Source: Pseudoroseomonas ludipueritiae (lineage in GTDB: Bacteria; Pseudomonadota; Alphaproteobacteria; Acetobacterales; Acetobacteraceae). From it: a DNA stretch of 64,000 nt. A model generated the notes under the pieces. It had not been told where the DNA came from, searched no databases, and saw only the letters and a list, made by a program, of their open reading frames with translations. The DNA lies in NCBI RefSeq assembly GCF_014490445.1, contig NZ_JACTUZ010000002.1, positions 55,318 through 119,317 of the forward strand, given 5' to 3'. How positions within the stretch are numbered: the first letter of the stretch is position 1; every line of letters begins with the position of its first letter. The translations under genes and the position numbers were made by a program. Positions 17,401 through 26,087 of this stretch are shown here, one piece after another.

Positions 17401-18168
17401 TCAGGCCGGAGCGGGCGTGCCCAGCGCCTGGGTCAGGCGCTGGCCCGCGGCGCGCAGCCGGGCGGTGAGATGGTCGCGCTTGGCCAGGAAGCGCTGGGTG
17501 ACGCAGCCGACATCCAGCGCCGCCGCGATGCCGCCCTGGGGCAGGAAGACCGGCACGGCGACGCCGGTGCCGCCCAGCACCCATTCCTCCTCGACAACGG
17601 CGATCTCTTCCTCGCGGATTCGGGCGATGATGCGGCGCAGGGCGGCGAGGTCGGTGACGGTGCTCGGCGTATGCTGGATGCGCGGTGCGGCGCCGAGCAT
17701 CGCCTCGGCCTGGTCGGCGGGAGCGAAGGCCGTCAGCACCCGCCCCATGGCGGTGCAGTAAAGCGGCGAGCGGTTCGCGATGTCGAAGTCATAGCGCAGC
17801 ATCTGCTGCGACACGACCTTGCAGAGGGAGCGGACGCTGTTGTTCTCGGCCACGCCGAGCAACACGGTCTCGCCCACCTCATCGCAGAGCTGCTCCATGA
17901 TGGGCCTGGCATGGGCCATCAGCCGGGCATGGTGCTGCCCGCCCCATCCGAAGCCATGCTGGCGGAACAACTCGTTCAGGGCGTAGCGGTCCGCGGCGTC
18001 CCGCGTGACATAGCCGCGCGCGGCCAGGGTGCGCAGCAGCATCAGGGCGCTGCTTTTCGGCAGGGCGAGCGCCGCGGCCAGCTCGCTCAGCGAAACGCCT
18101 TCGGCCCGGCCCGCCAGATGCTCCAGCAGGTCGAGCACCCGGGCCGCGGAGCGTACCGTGTCGTTCAA
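17401..18168 (-). CDS. IclR-family transcriptional regulator
   Basis: A 255-aa regulator with an N-terminal winged helix (VLDLLEHLAGRAEGVSLSEL, ALPKSSALMLLRTL) and the IclR effector domain (NRSPLYCTAMGRVLTAF). The only supportable start is a TTG at 18168, because the frame is closed just upstream by TGA. The TTG lies inside an inverted repeat (18163-18178), which suggests autoregulation. It leads an operon with the MHS transporter (32 bp gap) and enzymes down to 13350, and likely senses the imported compound. Confidence 0.87.
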   Translation of the reverse strand: MNDTVRSAARVLDLLEHLAGRAEGVSLSELAAALALPKSSALMLLRTLAARGYVTRDAADRYALNELFRQHGFGWGGQHHARLMAHARPIMEQLCDEVGETVLLGVAENNSVRSLCKVVSQQMLRYDFDIANRSPLYCTAMGRVLTAFAPADQAEAMLGAAPRIQHTPSTVTDLAALRRIIARIREEEIAVVEEEWVLGGTGVAVPVFLPQGGIAAALDVGCVTQRFLAKRDHLTARLRAAGQRLTQALGTPAPA

Positions 18169-18178
18169 AATCCTGAAC
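18163..18178. promoter_or_regulatory. Inverted repeat over the IclR start codon
   Basis: GTTCA-AAATCC-TGAAC is a perfect 5-bp inverted repeat covering the TTG start of the IclR gene, and further GTTCA/CGAAC half sites follow at 18182-18198. IclR proteins often bind GTTC-containing repeats near their own gene, so this is a candidate autoregulatory operator. Confidence 0.45.
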
Positions 18179-18359
18179 TCTGTTCATTCATCCGAACAAC
18201 GCTAGAAAAGGCCCCTCCACTCTGTCAAGAGTCGCCTTCCTCTGGCCAAGTGTCCCGGCAGCACTGGCGGGAATGGACCGGCCGGTGCCCGCTGTCCGCG
18301 ATCTTGTATGCTGCTCTGGCTTTGGCTTCACCCGCCGGGTGACGAAGCCATCCGCCGCC

Positions 18360-18663
18360 GCGCCGCAGGTCTTCCAACGGCGGGGGAGCGGCCATGCCGT
18401 CAATGCTATCTCGATGGCGGGGCTGCGGAACCTCCCGGCCGTGGGCGCTTATGCCGCCACCCAGAACGTGGTTCGCACCATCACGGAAGCCCTACGCGAA
18501 GCTGCCGCGCAGCTTCGCGTCACCGAGGTATCGCCCGGCATGGCGGCCACCGGTTTCGCGGAAGCCATGACCGGCGAAGCGGCGAAGGCGGCCGCCCGGG
18601 AGCGCGATCGAACAGCCGCCGGAGGTGGAAGCATCGTGATCCGCTCCACCGCGCAGGACTGAG
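18360..18663 (+). pseudogene. Short-chain dehydrogenase remnant
   Basis: The translation around 18390-18600 reads GHAVNAISMAGLRNLPAVG, AYAATQNVVRTITEAL and LRVTEVSPGMAATGFAEAM. This is clearly the central and C-terminal part of an SDR of the type ending GSIVIRxTAQD, which is present just before the stop at 18661-18663. The N-terminal NAD-binding half is missing. Near 18601-18630 the expected IEQPPEVE lies in a neighbouring frame, so the copy has at least an internal deletion and two frameshifts. The catalytic Lys position is Gln (AYAATQN). It is not functional. Confidence 0.75.
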
Positions 18664-18675
18664 CCGCCAGCGGCG

Positions 18676-19158
18676 CTAAGCCTCCTGCTGCAGAGGCAGG
18701 CGCCCGCTGTCCTTCAGCTTTTCCAGCACGATGGAGGAGCGGACGCGCGCCACGCTGTCATGGGCCAACAGCGTCTCATTCACCAGCCGCGACAGGCCCT
18801 TCAGGTCCGGCACGATAGCCTTCAGCAGGTAGTCGGTATCACCGGTCATGGCATAGGCTTCCTGGATTTCCTCCACCATCGCCAGCAGGTCGCGGAAGCG
18901 GCGGGAATTGGTGCCGCTATGGGCCGTCAGCGTCACCTGGATAAAGGCCAGGACCCGCAGCCCCAGCGCCTCCGCCGCCAGTTCCGCGCGATAGCCACGG
19001 ATGAATCCGGCGGCCTCCAGCGCCGCGCGGCGGCGCGAGCATTGCGAGGCGGACAGGCCGACGCGCTCGCCAAGCTGCTGGTTGGTCAGCCGCGCGTCAT
19101 CCTGGAGGGCGAAGAGCAGGCGTAGGTCGAAGCTGTCCAGATGAACCATCGCATGCAT
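18676..19158 (-). CDS. Lrp/AsnC-family regulator, probably of hppD
   Basis: A 160-aa Lrp/AsnC protein. The helix-turn-helix is LTNQQLGERVGLSASQCSRR and the ligand-sensing RAM domain includes AYAMTGDTDYLLKAIVPD. Such proteins respond to amino acids; it is divergent from 4-hydroxyphenylpyruvate dioxygenase with a 117-bp shared control region, a common arrangement for tyrosine-responsive control of hppD. The ATG at 19158 has AAAGGCG upstream; an internal ATG three codons later is also possible. Confidence 0.88.
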   Translation of the reverse strand: MHAMVHLDSFDLRLLFALQDDARLTNQQLGERVGLSASQCSRRRAALEAAGFIRGYRAELAAEALGLRVLAFIQVTLTAHSGTNSRRFRDLLAMVEEIQEAYAMTGDTDYLLKAIVPDLKGLSRLVNETLLAHDSVARVRSSIVLEKLKDSGRLPLQQEA

Positions 19159-19275
19159 GGATCGCGCCTTTCATGCACAAATCATGTGTTATCCTAGGCA
19201 GGCTGAGCCGCTTTGCACACCTGTTGCGCGGCGTATCCGATAGGCTTTCCCGGTCCAAGATAAAGGAAGCAGCGG

Positions 19276-20406
19276 ATGGGTCCCTTCCCGCACGACGCGC
19301 CGCGTCCCACCATCAGCGACCACAACCCGATGGGCACCGATGGCTTCGCCTTCGTTGAATTCGCCCATCCCGAGCCGGAGAAGCTGCACGCCCTGTTCCG
19401 GCAGATGGGCTTCACGGCCGTTGCCCGGCACCGCCGCAAGGCCGTGACGCTCTACCGGCAGGGCGACATCAACTACCTGCTGAATGAGGAGCCGGGCAGC
19501 CATGCCCTCCGCTTCAGCGAGGCGCATGGCCCTTGTGTGCCCTCCATGGCCTTCCGCGTCGTCGATGCGCAGCATGCCTATCAGCGGGCGCTGGAACTGG
19601 GTGCCGAGGCAGCGGACCCGGCGGATGGCGACAGGACCATGGACCTGCCCGCCATCAAGGGCATCGGCGGCAGCCTGCTTTATTTCGTGGACCGCTACGG
19701 CGACAAGGGCTCCACCTACGACGCCGAGTTCGAGTGGCTGGGCGAGCGCGAACCTGCCCCACAGGGCGCCGGCCTCTTCTACATCGACCACCTGACGCAC
19801 AACGTCTATCGCGGCCGCATGGATGTCTGGTACGCCTTCTACAACAAGCTCTTCAACTTCCGGCAGATCCGCTACTTCGACATCAAGGGCGAATACACCG
19901 GCCTCTTCTCCCGCGCGCTGACCAGCCCGGACGGCCGCATCCGCATCCCGCTGAACGAAAGCGCGGATGACGAAAGCCAGATCGAGGAATACCTGCGGGA
20001 ATACAAGGGCGAGGGCATCCAGCACATCGCCTGCGGCTGCAACGACATCTACGGGACCATCGAGGGGCTGCGGGAAAGCGGGCTAACCTTCATGCCCTCG
20101 CCGCCCGACACCTATTACGAGCGCGTCGACGCCCGCCTGCCCGGTCATGGCGAGGACCTGGCGCGGCTGAAGAAGAACGGCATCCTGGTGGATGGCGAAG
20201 GTGTGGTGGAGCACAAGAAGGCGCGGCTGCTGCTGCAGATCTTCTCCGGCAATGTCATCGGGCCCGTCTTCTTCGAGTTCATCGAGCGCAAGGGGGATGA
20301 TGGCTTCGGCGAGGGCAATTTCCGCGCGCTCTTCGAGAGCATCGAGGAAGACCAGGTGCGCCGCGGCGTCATCGGCAGCCGGCAACCGGCCCCGGCGGCG
20401 GAGTAG
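19276..20406 (+). CDS. hppD: 4-hydroxyphenylpyruvate dioxygenase
   Basis: A 376-aa two-domain vicinal-oxygen-chelate enzyme converting 4-hydroxyphenylpyruvate to homogentisate in tyrosine breakdown. Iron ligands are His172 (YIDHLTHNV), His250 (IQHIACG) and Glu334 (FFEFIERKG). LFSRALTSPDG and EGNFRALFE are family signatures. Length is standard (about 360-380 aa). AAGGAAGC stands a few bases upstream of the ATG. It is divergent from an Lrp regulator and precedes, with a MarR gene in between, the homogentisate genes hmgA and fahA. Confidence 0.95.
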   Translation: MGPFPHDAPRPTISDHNPMGTDGFAFVEFAHPEPEKLHALFRQMGFTAVARHRRKAVTLYRQGDINYLLNEEPGSHALRFSEAHGPCVPSMAFRVVDAQHAYQRALELGAEAADPADGDRTMDLPAIKGIGGSLLYFVDRYGDKGSTYDAEFEWLGEREPAPQGAGLFYIDHLTHNVYRGRMDVWYAFYNKLFNFRQIRYFDIKGEYTGLFSRALTSPDGRIRIPLNESADDESQIEEYLREYKGEGIQHIACGCNDIYGTIEGLRESGLTFMPSPPDTYYERVDARLPGHGEDLARLKKNGILVDGEGVVEHKKARLLLQIFSGNVIGPVFFEFIERKGDDGFGEGNFRALFESIEEDQVRRGVIGSRQPAPAAE

Positions 20407-20409
20407 GCT

Positions 20410-20883
20410 TCACTGCGGCGCGCCGGAGAGCTGCCGCGTGCGCCGGCCGATCTTTTCCAGGATGGCGCCGAGCTGCCGCTGCTCCGCTTCCGTCAGCGCG
20501 GCGGCCAGCGCGGCCTGCAGGTCCCGTGCCAGGGGCACGATCTGCCGGTACACGGCGCGCCCCTGGCGGCTGAGCCGCAGCATCTGCGCCCGCTGGTCCT
20601 GCGGATGGGCGCGGCGGTCCAGCAGGCCCTTGTCGGCCAGGCGGATCACGGCGCGGCTGACGCGCACGCGGTCCATGCCGGTATGCTCGATCACCTGCTG
20701 CGTGGACAGGCTGCCATGCTGCCCCACCACCGCCACCACGCGCCATTCCGGGATGCTGATCCCGAAGCGTTCCTGGTAGCGGGTGGCGAAGAGGCTGCTG
20801 ACCGCCTCCGTCACCACGGAAAGGCGATAAGGCAGGAAATCCTGCAGGATCAGCGGATCGTCCTCGGGCTGGCTCGGGGGCAT
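20410..20883 (-). CDS. MarR-family regulator of the homogentisate genes
   Basis: A 157-aa winged-helix protein: helix-turn-helix STQQVIEHTGMDRVRVSRAV, wing DKGLLDRRAHPQDQRAQML. It is convergent with hppD (3 bp apart) and divergent from hmgA, with a perfect palindrome between them, so it very likely represses hmgA-fahA until homogentisate or a related aromatic binds. The link is by position and family habit, not by direct evidence. Confidence 0.87.
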   Translation of the reverse strand: MPPSQPEDDPLILQDFLPYRLSVVTEAVSSLFATRYQERFGISIPEWRVVAVVGQHGSLSTQQVIEHTGMDRVRVSRAVIRLADKGLLDRRAHPQDQRAQMLRLSRQGRAVYRQIVPLARDLQAALAAALTEAEQRQLGAILEKIGRRTRQLSGAPQ

Positions 20884-20898
20884 CGTTTCAGCTTTTCA

Positions 20899-20910
20899 TC
20901 TCATATGAGA
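20899..20910. promoter_or_regulatory. MarR-type palindrome before hmgA
   Basis: TCTCATATGAGA is a perfect 12-bp palindrome 16 bp upstream of the MarR start and 62 bp upstream of hmgA. Its size, symmetry and place between the divergent genes fit a MarR operator. Confidence 0.6.
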
Positions 20911-20971
20911 CGATATAGAACGGGCGGGGTGGCGTGGGAATGCCGCTGCCGCGCGTCTGGGAGGACAACAG

Positions 20972-22327
20972 ATGAACGTCTCCATCAGGCCCGGCTCCGC
21001 CGGGGCGCAAGCGGCCGCGCCGGGCAGCCCCGGCTACCTTTCAGGCTTCGGCAATGGCTTTGAGACCGAGGCCCTGCCCGGCGCGCTGCCGGTCGGGCGC
21101 AACTCGCCGCAGAAATGCGCCTATGGCCTTTACGCGGAACAGCTCAGCGGCTCCCCCTTCACCGCGCCGCGCGCGACCAACGAGCGGAGCTGGCTCTACC
21201 GCATCCGCCCCACCGTGGCGCATTGGGGTCAGTTCCGGAAGATGGATGCCGGGCTGTGGCGCAGCGCACCCTGCGCCGAGGTGGACATGCCGCTCGCGCC
21301 GCTGCGCTGGGACCCGATCCCGCTGCCGGAGGAAAGCCTGAGCTTCATTGAGGGCATCCGCACCATCACCACCGCCGGCGACGTGGCATCGCAATCCGGC
21401 ATGGGCTCGCACATCTATCTCGCCACCCGCTCCATGCGGGACGAGTATTTCTACAATGCCGATGCCGAGATGCTCTTCGTGCCGCAGCAGGGCGCGCTGC
21501 GGCTCTGGACCGAATTCGGCATCATCGACATCGCGCCGGGCGAGATCGCCGTCATCCCGCGCGGCGTGAAGCTGCGGGTGGAACTGCATGACGAGCAGCC
21601 GGCGCGCGGCTACCTCTGCGAGAATTACGGCGGCGCCTTCACCCTGCCCGAGCGCGGGCCGATCGGCGCCAATTGCCTGGCCAATCCACGCGACTTCCTC
21701 ACCCCCGTCGCCGCCTACGAGGACCGCGAGGCTCCTTCCACCTTGGTGGTGAAATGGGGCGGCAACCTGTGGCGGGCGGATCTCGCGCAATCGCCGCTGG
21801 ATGTGGTGGCCTGGCATGGCAACTACGCGCCCTATAAATACGACCTGCGCCGCTATTCCCCGGTGGGACCGGTGCTCTTCGACCACGCGGACCCTTCCAT
21901 CTTCACCGTGCTGACCTCGCCTTCCGAGACGCCGGGCACGGCGAATATCGACTTCGTGATCTTCCCCGACCGCTGGCTGGTGGCCGAGAACACCTTCCGC
22001 CCGCCCTGGTACCACATGAATGTCATGAGCGAGTTCATGGGCCTGATCTACGGCGTCTACGACGCCAAGACGGGCGGCGGCTTCGTGCCGGGCGGCTTTT
22101 CCCTGCACAATTGCATGCTGCCGCATGGGCCGGACATGAATGCCTTCGAGGGCGCCAGCCATGCCGAGCTGAAGCCGCACAAGCTGGAAGGCACGCTGGC
22201 CTTCATGCTCGAGACCCGCCTCCCGCAGCGCGTCACCCGCTATGCCGCCGAGGCGCCGCAGTTCCAGAAGGATTACGCCGGCTATGGCCATGAACTGCGC
22301 AAGCATTTCGATCCTTCGCGCCCCTGA
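20972..22327 (+). CDS. hmgA: Homogentisate 1,2-dioxygenase
   Basis: A 451-aa ring-cleaving dioxygenase opening homogentisate to maleylacetoacetate. It opens with the classic [20 protein letters not shown] and [20 protein letters not shown], has [13 protein letters not shown], and the [10 protein letters not shown] segment with conserved histidines. Length is standard (430-450 aa). GGAGGACAACAG precedes the ATG. It is followed six bases after its stop by fumarylacetoacetase, forming an operon under the divergent MarR. Confidence 0.96.
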   Translation: MNVSIRPGSAGAQAAAPGSPGYLSGFGNGFETEALPGALPVGRNSPQKCAYGLYAEQLSGSPFTAPRATNERSWLYRIRPTVAHWGQFRKMDAGLWRSAPCAEVDMPLAPLRWDPIPLPEESLSFIEGIRTITTAGDVASQSGMGSHIYLATRSMRDEYFYNADAEMLFVPQQGALRLWTEFGIIDIAPGEIAVIPRGVKLRVELHDEQPARGYLCENYGGAFTLPERGPIGANCLANPRDFLTPVAAYEDREAPSTLVVKWGGNLWRADLAQSPLDVVAWHGNYAPYKYDLRRYSPVGPVLFDHADPSIFTVLTSPSETPGTANIDFVIFPDRWLVAENTFRPPWYHMNVMSEFMGLIYGVYDAKTGGGFVPGGFSLHNCMLPHGPDMNAFEGASHAELKPHKLEGTLAFMLETRLPQRVTRYAAEAPQFQKDYAGYGHELRKHFDPSRP

Positions 22328-22333
22328 GGACGG

Positions 22334-23674
22334 ATGGCCTTGAGCGACACCCTGGCGCCGCGCCGCGCCGCCCTCGACGCCACCCATGACCCAGCGCTGC
22401 GCTCCTGGGTTCCGGGGGCGGATGCGCATGCCGATTTCCCGATCCAGAACCTGCCTTTCGGCACCTTCACCCCGGCCGGGGAGGAGGCGGCGCGCGGCGG
22501 CGTCGCCATCGGCGACAGCATCCTCGACCTCGCCGCCGCGCGGCGTGCGGGGCTCTTCAGCGGTGCGGCGGAACGGGCGGCGGAGGCTGCCTCGGGCGGG
22601 AACCTGAATCCTTTCCTGGCGCTCGGCGCCGCGCCGCGCCGCGCGCTGCGGGCACGCCTGTCGGAGATCCTGGCGGCCGGCAGCGCGGACCGGCACAAGG
22701 CCGAGCCCTGCCTGCATCCGGCGGCGGATTGCAGCCTGCACCTGCCCGCGCGCATCGGCGACTACACCGACTTCTATGTCGGCATTCATCACGCCACCCA
22801 TGTCGGCCGCGTCTTCCGCCCCGATAACCCGTTGCTGCCCAACTACAAATACGTGCCAATCGGCTATCACGGCCGTGCTTCCTCCGTGCGTGTCAGCGGC
22901 ACGGATCTCCGCCGGCCCTGGGGACAGTTGAAGGCCGCGGGCGCCGATGCCCCCCGCTTCGCGCCCTGCGAGCGGCTGGATTACGAGCTGGAACTCGGCA
23001 TATGGATCGGCCCCGGCAATGCACTGGGCGAGCCGGTGCCGGTGGCTGAGGCGGCGGAGCATGTGGCGGGCTATTGCCTGCTCAACGACTGGTCGGCGCG
23101 CGACATCCAGGCCTGGGAATACCAGCCCCTCGGCCCCTTCCTGGCCAAGAATTTCGGCAGCACGGTCTCCGCCTGGGTGGTGACGCCGGAGGCCCTGGCG
23201 CCTTTCCGCATCCCGCAGCCCGCGCGGCCGGAAGGCGACCCCGCCCCCCTGCCCTATCTGCTGGATGCGGCGGACCAGCGCGAAGGTGCCTTCGACCTGC
23301 AACTGGAAGCGCTGATCCTGACGCCGGCGATGCGGCAGCAGGGCCTGGCACCGCACCGCCTCGCGCTCTCCAGCACGCGCCACATGTACTGGACCGTGGC
23401 GCAGATGGTGGCGCATCACACCAGCAATGGCTGCGACCTGAACCCTGGGGACCTGCTGGGCTCCGGCACCCTCTCGGCGCCCGAGGCCGGCGGCTTCGGC
23501 AGCCTGCTGGAGACCACACGGGGTGGCCAGGACCCTGTCGCCCTGCCTTCCGGCGAGACGCGCCGCTTCCTGGAGGATGGCGACGAGGTCATTCTGCGCG
23601 CCCGGGCCACGCGGCCGGGCGCCGCCCCCATCGGCTTCGGGGAGTGCCGCGCCCGCATCCTGCCCGCCGCCTGA
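22334..23674 (+). CDS. fahA: Fumarylacetoacetase
   Basis: A 446-aa hydrolase splitting fumarylacetoacetate into fumarate and acetoacetate. The N-terminal FAH domain (DFPIQNLPFGTF) and the metal/catalytic core (DFYVGIHHATHVGRVFRPD, ELELGIWIGPGN, NDWSARDIQAWEYQPLGPFL) are complete. GAGGA precedes the ATG. Operon partner of hmgA. The isomerase maiA that would normally supply its substrate is not in this cluster. Confidence 0.95.
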   Translation: MALSDTLAPRRAALDATHDPALRSWVPGADAHADFPIQNLPFGTFTPAGEEAARGGVAIGDSILDLAAARRAGLFSGAAERAAEAASGGNLNPFLALGAAPRRALRARLSEILAAGSADRHKAEPCLHPAADCSLHLPARIGDYTDFYVGIHHATHVGRVFRPDNPLLPNYKYVPIGYHGRASSVRVSGTDLRRPWGQLKAAGADAPRFAPCERLDYELELGIWIGPGNALGEPVPVAEAAEHVAGYCLLNDWSARDIQAWEYQPLGPFLAKNFGSTVSAWVVTPEALAPFRIPQPARPEGDPAPLPYLLDAADQREGAFDLQLEALILTPAMRQQGLAPHRLALSSTRHMYWTVAQMVAHHTSNGCDLNPGDLLGSGTLSAPEAGGFGSLLETTRGGQDPVALPSGETRRFLEDGDEVILRARATRPGAAPIGFGECRARILPAA

Positions 23675-23717
23675 ACAGGCAGTGCCCGCCGCCACAAGCA
23701 AGAAAGCAACACGTCCA

Positions 23718-24707
23718 ATGAAGAATGTCCTTCCCCTCGGCCGCCGCCGGCTGGCCCTCGGCGCCCTGGCCGCCGGGATGCTGCCCCTGGCCGCCCGCGC
23801 CGCCTGGCCGGAGGCGCCGATAAAGTGGATCGTCGCCTATCCGGCCGGCGGCGGCACGGACACGCTGGCACGCGTGCTGGGCGCCGCGCTCTCCCGCGCC
23901 CTGGGCCAGCCCGTGGTGATCGACAACCGCCCCGGCGCCGCCACCAATATCGGCGCCGATGCCGCCGCCCATGCGGCACCGGATGGGCTGACCCTGTTCA
24001 GCGCCGACAATGGCACGCTGGTCTTCAACCCCGCGCTCTTCTCCAAGCTGTCCTATAACCCTGAGAAGGACTTCCGCCCCGTCGGCCTGATGGCGCGCTT
24101 CCCGCTGGTGCTGGCGGTGAAGCAGGATTCCGCCATCCGCGATGGCGCCGGACTGGTGGAGGCGGCGCGGCGCGCGCCGGGCGCCATCGACTATGGCTCC
24201 CCCGGCGTCGGCTCCCCGCATCACCTGACCATGGAACGGCTGGCGCGGGAGACCAAGATCCAGCTCAACCACATTCCCTACCGGGGCATGGCACCGGCCA
24301 TGAACGACCTGCTGGCCGGGCGCTTCGAGGCGGCGGTCCTCGATATCCCCTCAGGTGGCGAATACCTGAAGGCCGGGCGCGGCGCGCGTGCCATCGCGGT
24401 CTGCGGCACCACCCGCCACCCGGAGCTGCCGGAGATCCCCACGGTGGAGGAAGCCTTCGGCCTGCGCGGCTTCCAGGCCGCCGCCTGGCAGGGGCTGGTG
24501 GTGCCGGCCCGCACCCCGGATGCCGTGGTGCAGCGCCTGACGGCGGAACTGGCCCGTGCCCTGGCCGACCAGGCCGCGCGGGCGCGGCTGCAATCCATCG
24601 GCCTCGAGCTGCTGGAAGGCGGGCCGGAGGAGTTCCGCGCCCTGCTGGCGGCCGAGCGCGAGATCTGGGTGCCGCTGATCCGCAGCCTCGGCATCACGCT
24701 GGATTGA
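23718..24707 (+). CDS. Bug/TctC-family periplasmic receptor
   Basis: A 329-aa secreted receptor: RRR signal (LGRRRLALGALAAGMLPLA), mature start WPEAPIKWIVAYPAGGGTD, then NRPGAATNIGAD and AAPDG. It follows fahA by 43 bp on the same strand and may be cotranscribed, suggesting a ligand related to aromatic-acid metabolism such as phenylacetate derivatives or a cleavage product, but that is only context. The start at 23718 is set by the signal peptide; the open frame upstream runs through fahA. Confidence 0.88.
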   Translation: MKNVLPLGRRRLALGALAAGMLPLAARAAWPEAPIKWIVAYPAGGGTDTLARVLGAALSRALGQPVVIDNRPGAATNIGADAAAHAAPDGLTLFSADNGTLVFNPALFSKLSYNPEKDFRPVGLMARFPLVLAVKQDSAIRDGAGLVEAARRAPGAIDYGSPGVGSPHHLTMERLARETKIQLNHIPYRGMAPAMNDLLAGRFEAAVLDIPSGGEYLKAGRGARAIAVCGTTRHPELPEIPTVEEAFGLRGFQAAAWQGLVVPARTPDAVVQRLTAELARALADQAARARLQSIGLELLEGGPEEFRALLAAEREIWVPLIRSLGITLD

Positions 24708-24760
24708 GGCGGCTCGCCTCTGCCCTCCGCGCCACTTGGCGGGCGCGGGGGCGGGGCGGC

Positions 24761-25291
24761 TCAGTCGATCCGCCGCAGCCCGGCGGCGAAGCGTCGGGCA
24801 TTGGCGACATAGCCCGCCGCGGAAGCGCGCAGCTTTTCCACCGCGGCCGCGTCCAGCACCCGCACCACCCTGGCGGGCGCACCCACGATCAGGGAGAAAT
24901 CCGGGAATTCCTTGCCTTCCGTCACCAGCGCATTGGCGCCGACAATGCAGTGGTTGCCGATGCGGGCGTGGTTCAACACCGTGGCGCCCATGCCGATCAA
25001 GGTGGTGTCGCCCACCGTGCAGCCATGCAGGATGGCATGGTGGCCCACCGTGACATCGGCGCCGATGGTCAGCGGCGCGCCCGGATCGGCATGCAGCATG
25101 GCGCCGTCCTGGATATTGGTGCGGTCGCCGATGCGGATGGTGCTGTTGTCGCCGCGGGCGACGGCGCCAAACCAGAAGCCCACATCCTCCCCCAGCACGA
25201 CCTGCCCGACCACATGCGCATCCGGCGCCAGCCAGTAGCGGCCGGATGCCGGCAGGGTCGGTTGGTGCTCGTCCAGGGCATAAAGGGGCAT
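24761..25291 (-). CDS. Gamma-carbonic-anhydrase-like hexapeptide-repeat protein
   Basis: A 176-aa left-handed beta-helix protein of the CaiE/PaaY/YrdA (gamma-carbonic-anhydrase-like) family. Repeats run from about residue 25 to 130 (VVLGEDVGFWFG, TIRIGDRTNIQDG, ADVTVGHHAILHG, ARIGNHCIVGANA), with the zinc-type histidines in LHADP and GHHAILH. Typical length. Likely a trimeric soluble enzyme; the true reaction of many members is unproven. It is alone, convergent with the Bug gene. Confidence 0.88.
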   Translation of the reverse strand: MPLYALDEHQPTLPASGRYWLAPDAHVVGQVVLGEDVGFWFGAVARGDNSTIRIGDRTNIQDGAMLHADPGAPLTIGADVTVGHHAILHGCTVGDTTLIGMGATVLNHARIGNHCIVGANALVTEGKEFPDFSLIVGAPARVVRVLDAAAVEKLRASAAGYVANARRFAAGLRRID

Positions 25292-25643
25292 GGGGGCATC
25301 TCCGGTTGTTCTGTTCGGCTATTCGACGCGGATATGGCCCCTCGGGGCAAGCCCCGCCTGCCTTTGGCGAAGAGGGCCGCCGCGGCACGCGGAGGCCGGA
25401 AGATCCGGCAGACGCGGCCCCATGATGCGCGGCGCCGCGCTTCATCCGCGGCACCAGGCCCATGCGATGAATTCACCGTCCCCATAGGCAACGCTCTCGC
25501 CGCGCGCCGAGCCTGCCTCGAAGGCAGCGACATACCGCCTGGCACGCGCGGGAGGGGCGTGGCGGCCATGGTTCCGGAAAGGGCTTCCCTGGCGCGCCAG
25601 CGGCGGGCGGAGCATCCGGCATCCGCTTCACCGGCCGCCATGT
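25292..25643. other. Intergenic, no gene seen
   Basis: The open frames here on both strands have unnatural composition (Arg/Ala/Pro-rich, no motifs) and I see no tRNA, strong hairpin or repeat. Confidence 0.4.
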
Positions 25644-26087
25644 TCAGCCGGCGATGATGCCCTTGCGCAGCAGGAAGCAGCCATAGGGCCGGGCATCGCC
25701 GACCTGCACCACGGCGAAGCCCATCCGCGCGGCTGCATAGAAGGCGAAGCGTTCCATGCCTTGCATCTCCAGCCCCGGCACGGCCCGGGCCAGTTCCGCC
25801 TGCACCTCGCGCTGCACCGGCGGCAGTTCCTCCGGCGCGCCCACCACTTCCATGCGGCGCACGGGGGCGGGCTCGAAATCGTCGATCGGCAGCAGGGTCA
25901 GGATGGCCGCCGCCACCTCAGCCATGCGCAGGCCCGGCAGGGTGACCAGGCGGCCCGATGCGGTGCAGTGCGCGATGGCGGTGGCCGGATGGTTGGCATC
26001 CACCAGCACCAGGTCGTCGCCATGTCCCATTGAGGCCAGCACCCAGAGCAGGTCCGGCGAGAGGATGGGGTGGATGGATTTCAGCAC
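25644..26087 (-). CDS. fucU: RbsD/FucU-family sugar mutarotase, L-fucose type
   Basis: A 147-aa mutarotase interconverting sugar anomers. The N-terminus LKSIHPILSPDLLWVLASMG with HGDDLVLVD (His22, Asp30) is the FucU signature. The start is a GTG at 26087 overlapping the stop of the lactonase gene by 7 bp; the upstream-open frame has no homology. Together with the lactonase and aldo/keto reductase it forms a non-phosphorylating L-fucose (or similar 6-deoxy sugar) oxidation set. Confidence 0.88.
   Translation of the reverse strand: MLKSIHPILSPDLLWVLASMGHGDDLVLVDANHPATAIAHCTASGRLVTLPGLRMAEVAAAILTLLPIDDFEPAPVRRMEVVGAPEELPPVQREVQAELARAVPGLEMQGMERFAFYAAARMGFAVVQVGDARPYGCFLLRKGIIAG

Noticed and set aside
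15884-17761. 625-codon plus-strand open frame over the MFS and PanE-like genes
   Set aside because: Gly/Asp/Gln-rich with no domain; both opposite-strand genes are well supported.
21041-23701. Very long open frame on the minus strand opposite hmgA and fahA
   Set aside because: Composition is Arg/Gly/Ala/His-rich without motifs; it is the antisense of two unmistakable genes in a high-GC genome.
24706-24720. GAGGCG-GCT-CGCCTC hairpin as a terminator after the Bug gene
   Set aside because: Short 6-bp stem overlapping the stop codon and no U-run; too weak to call.
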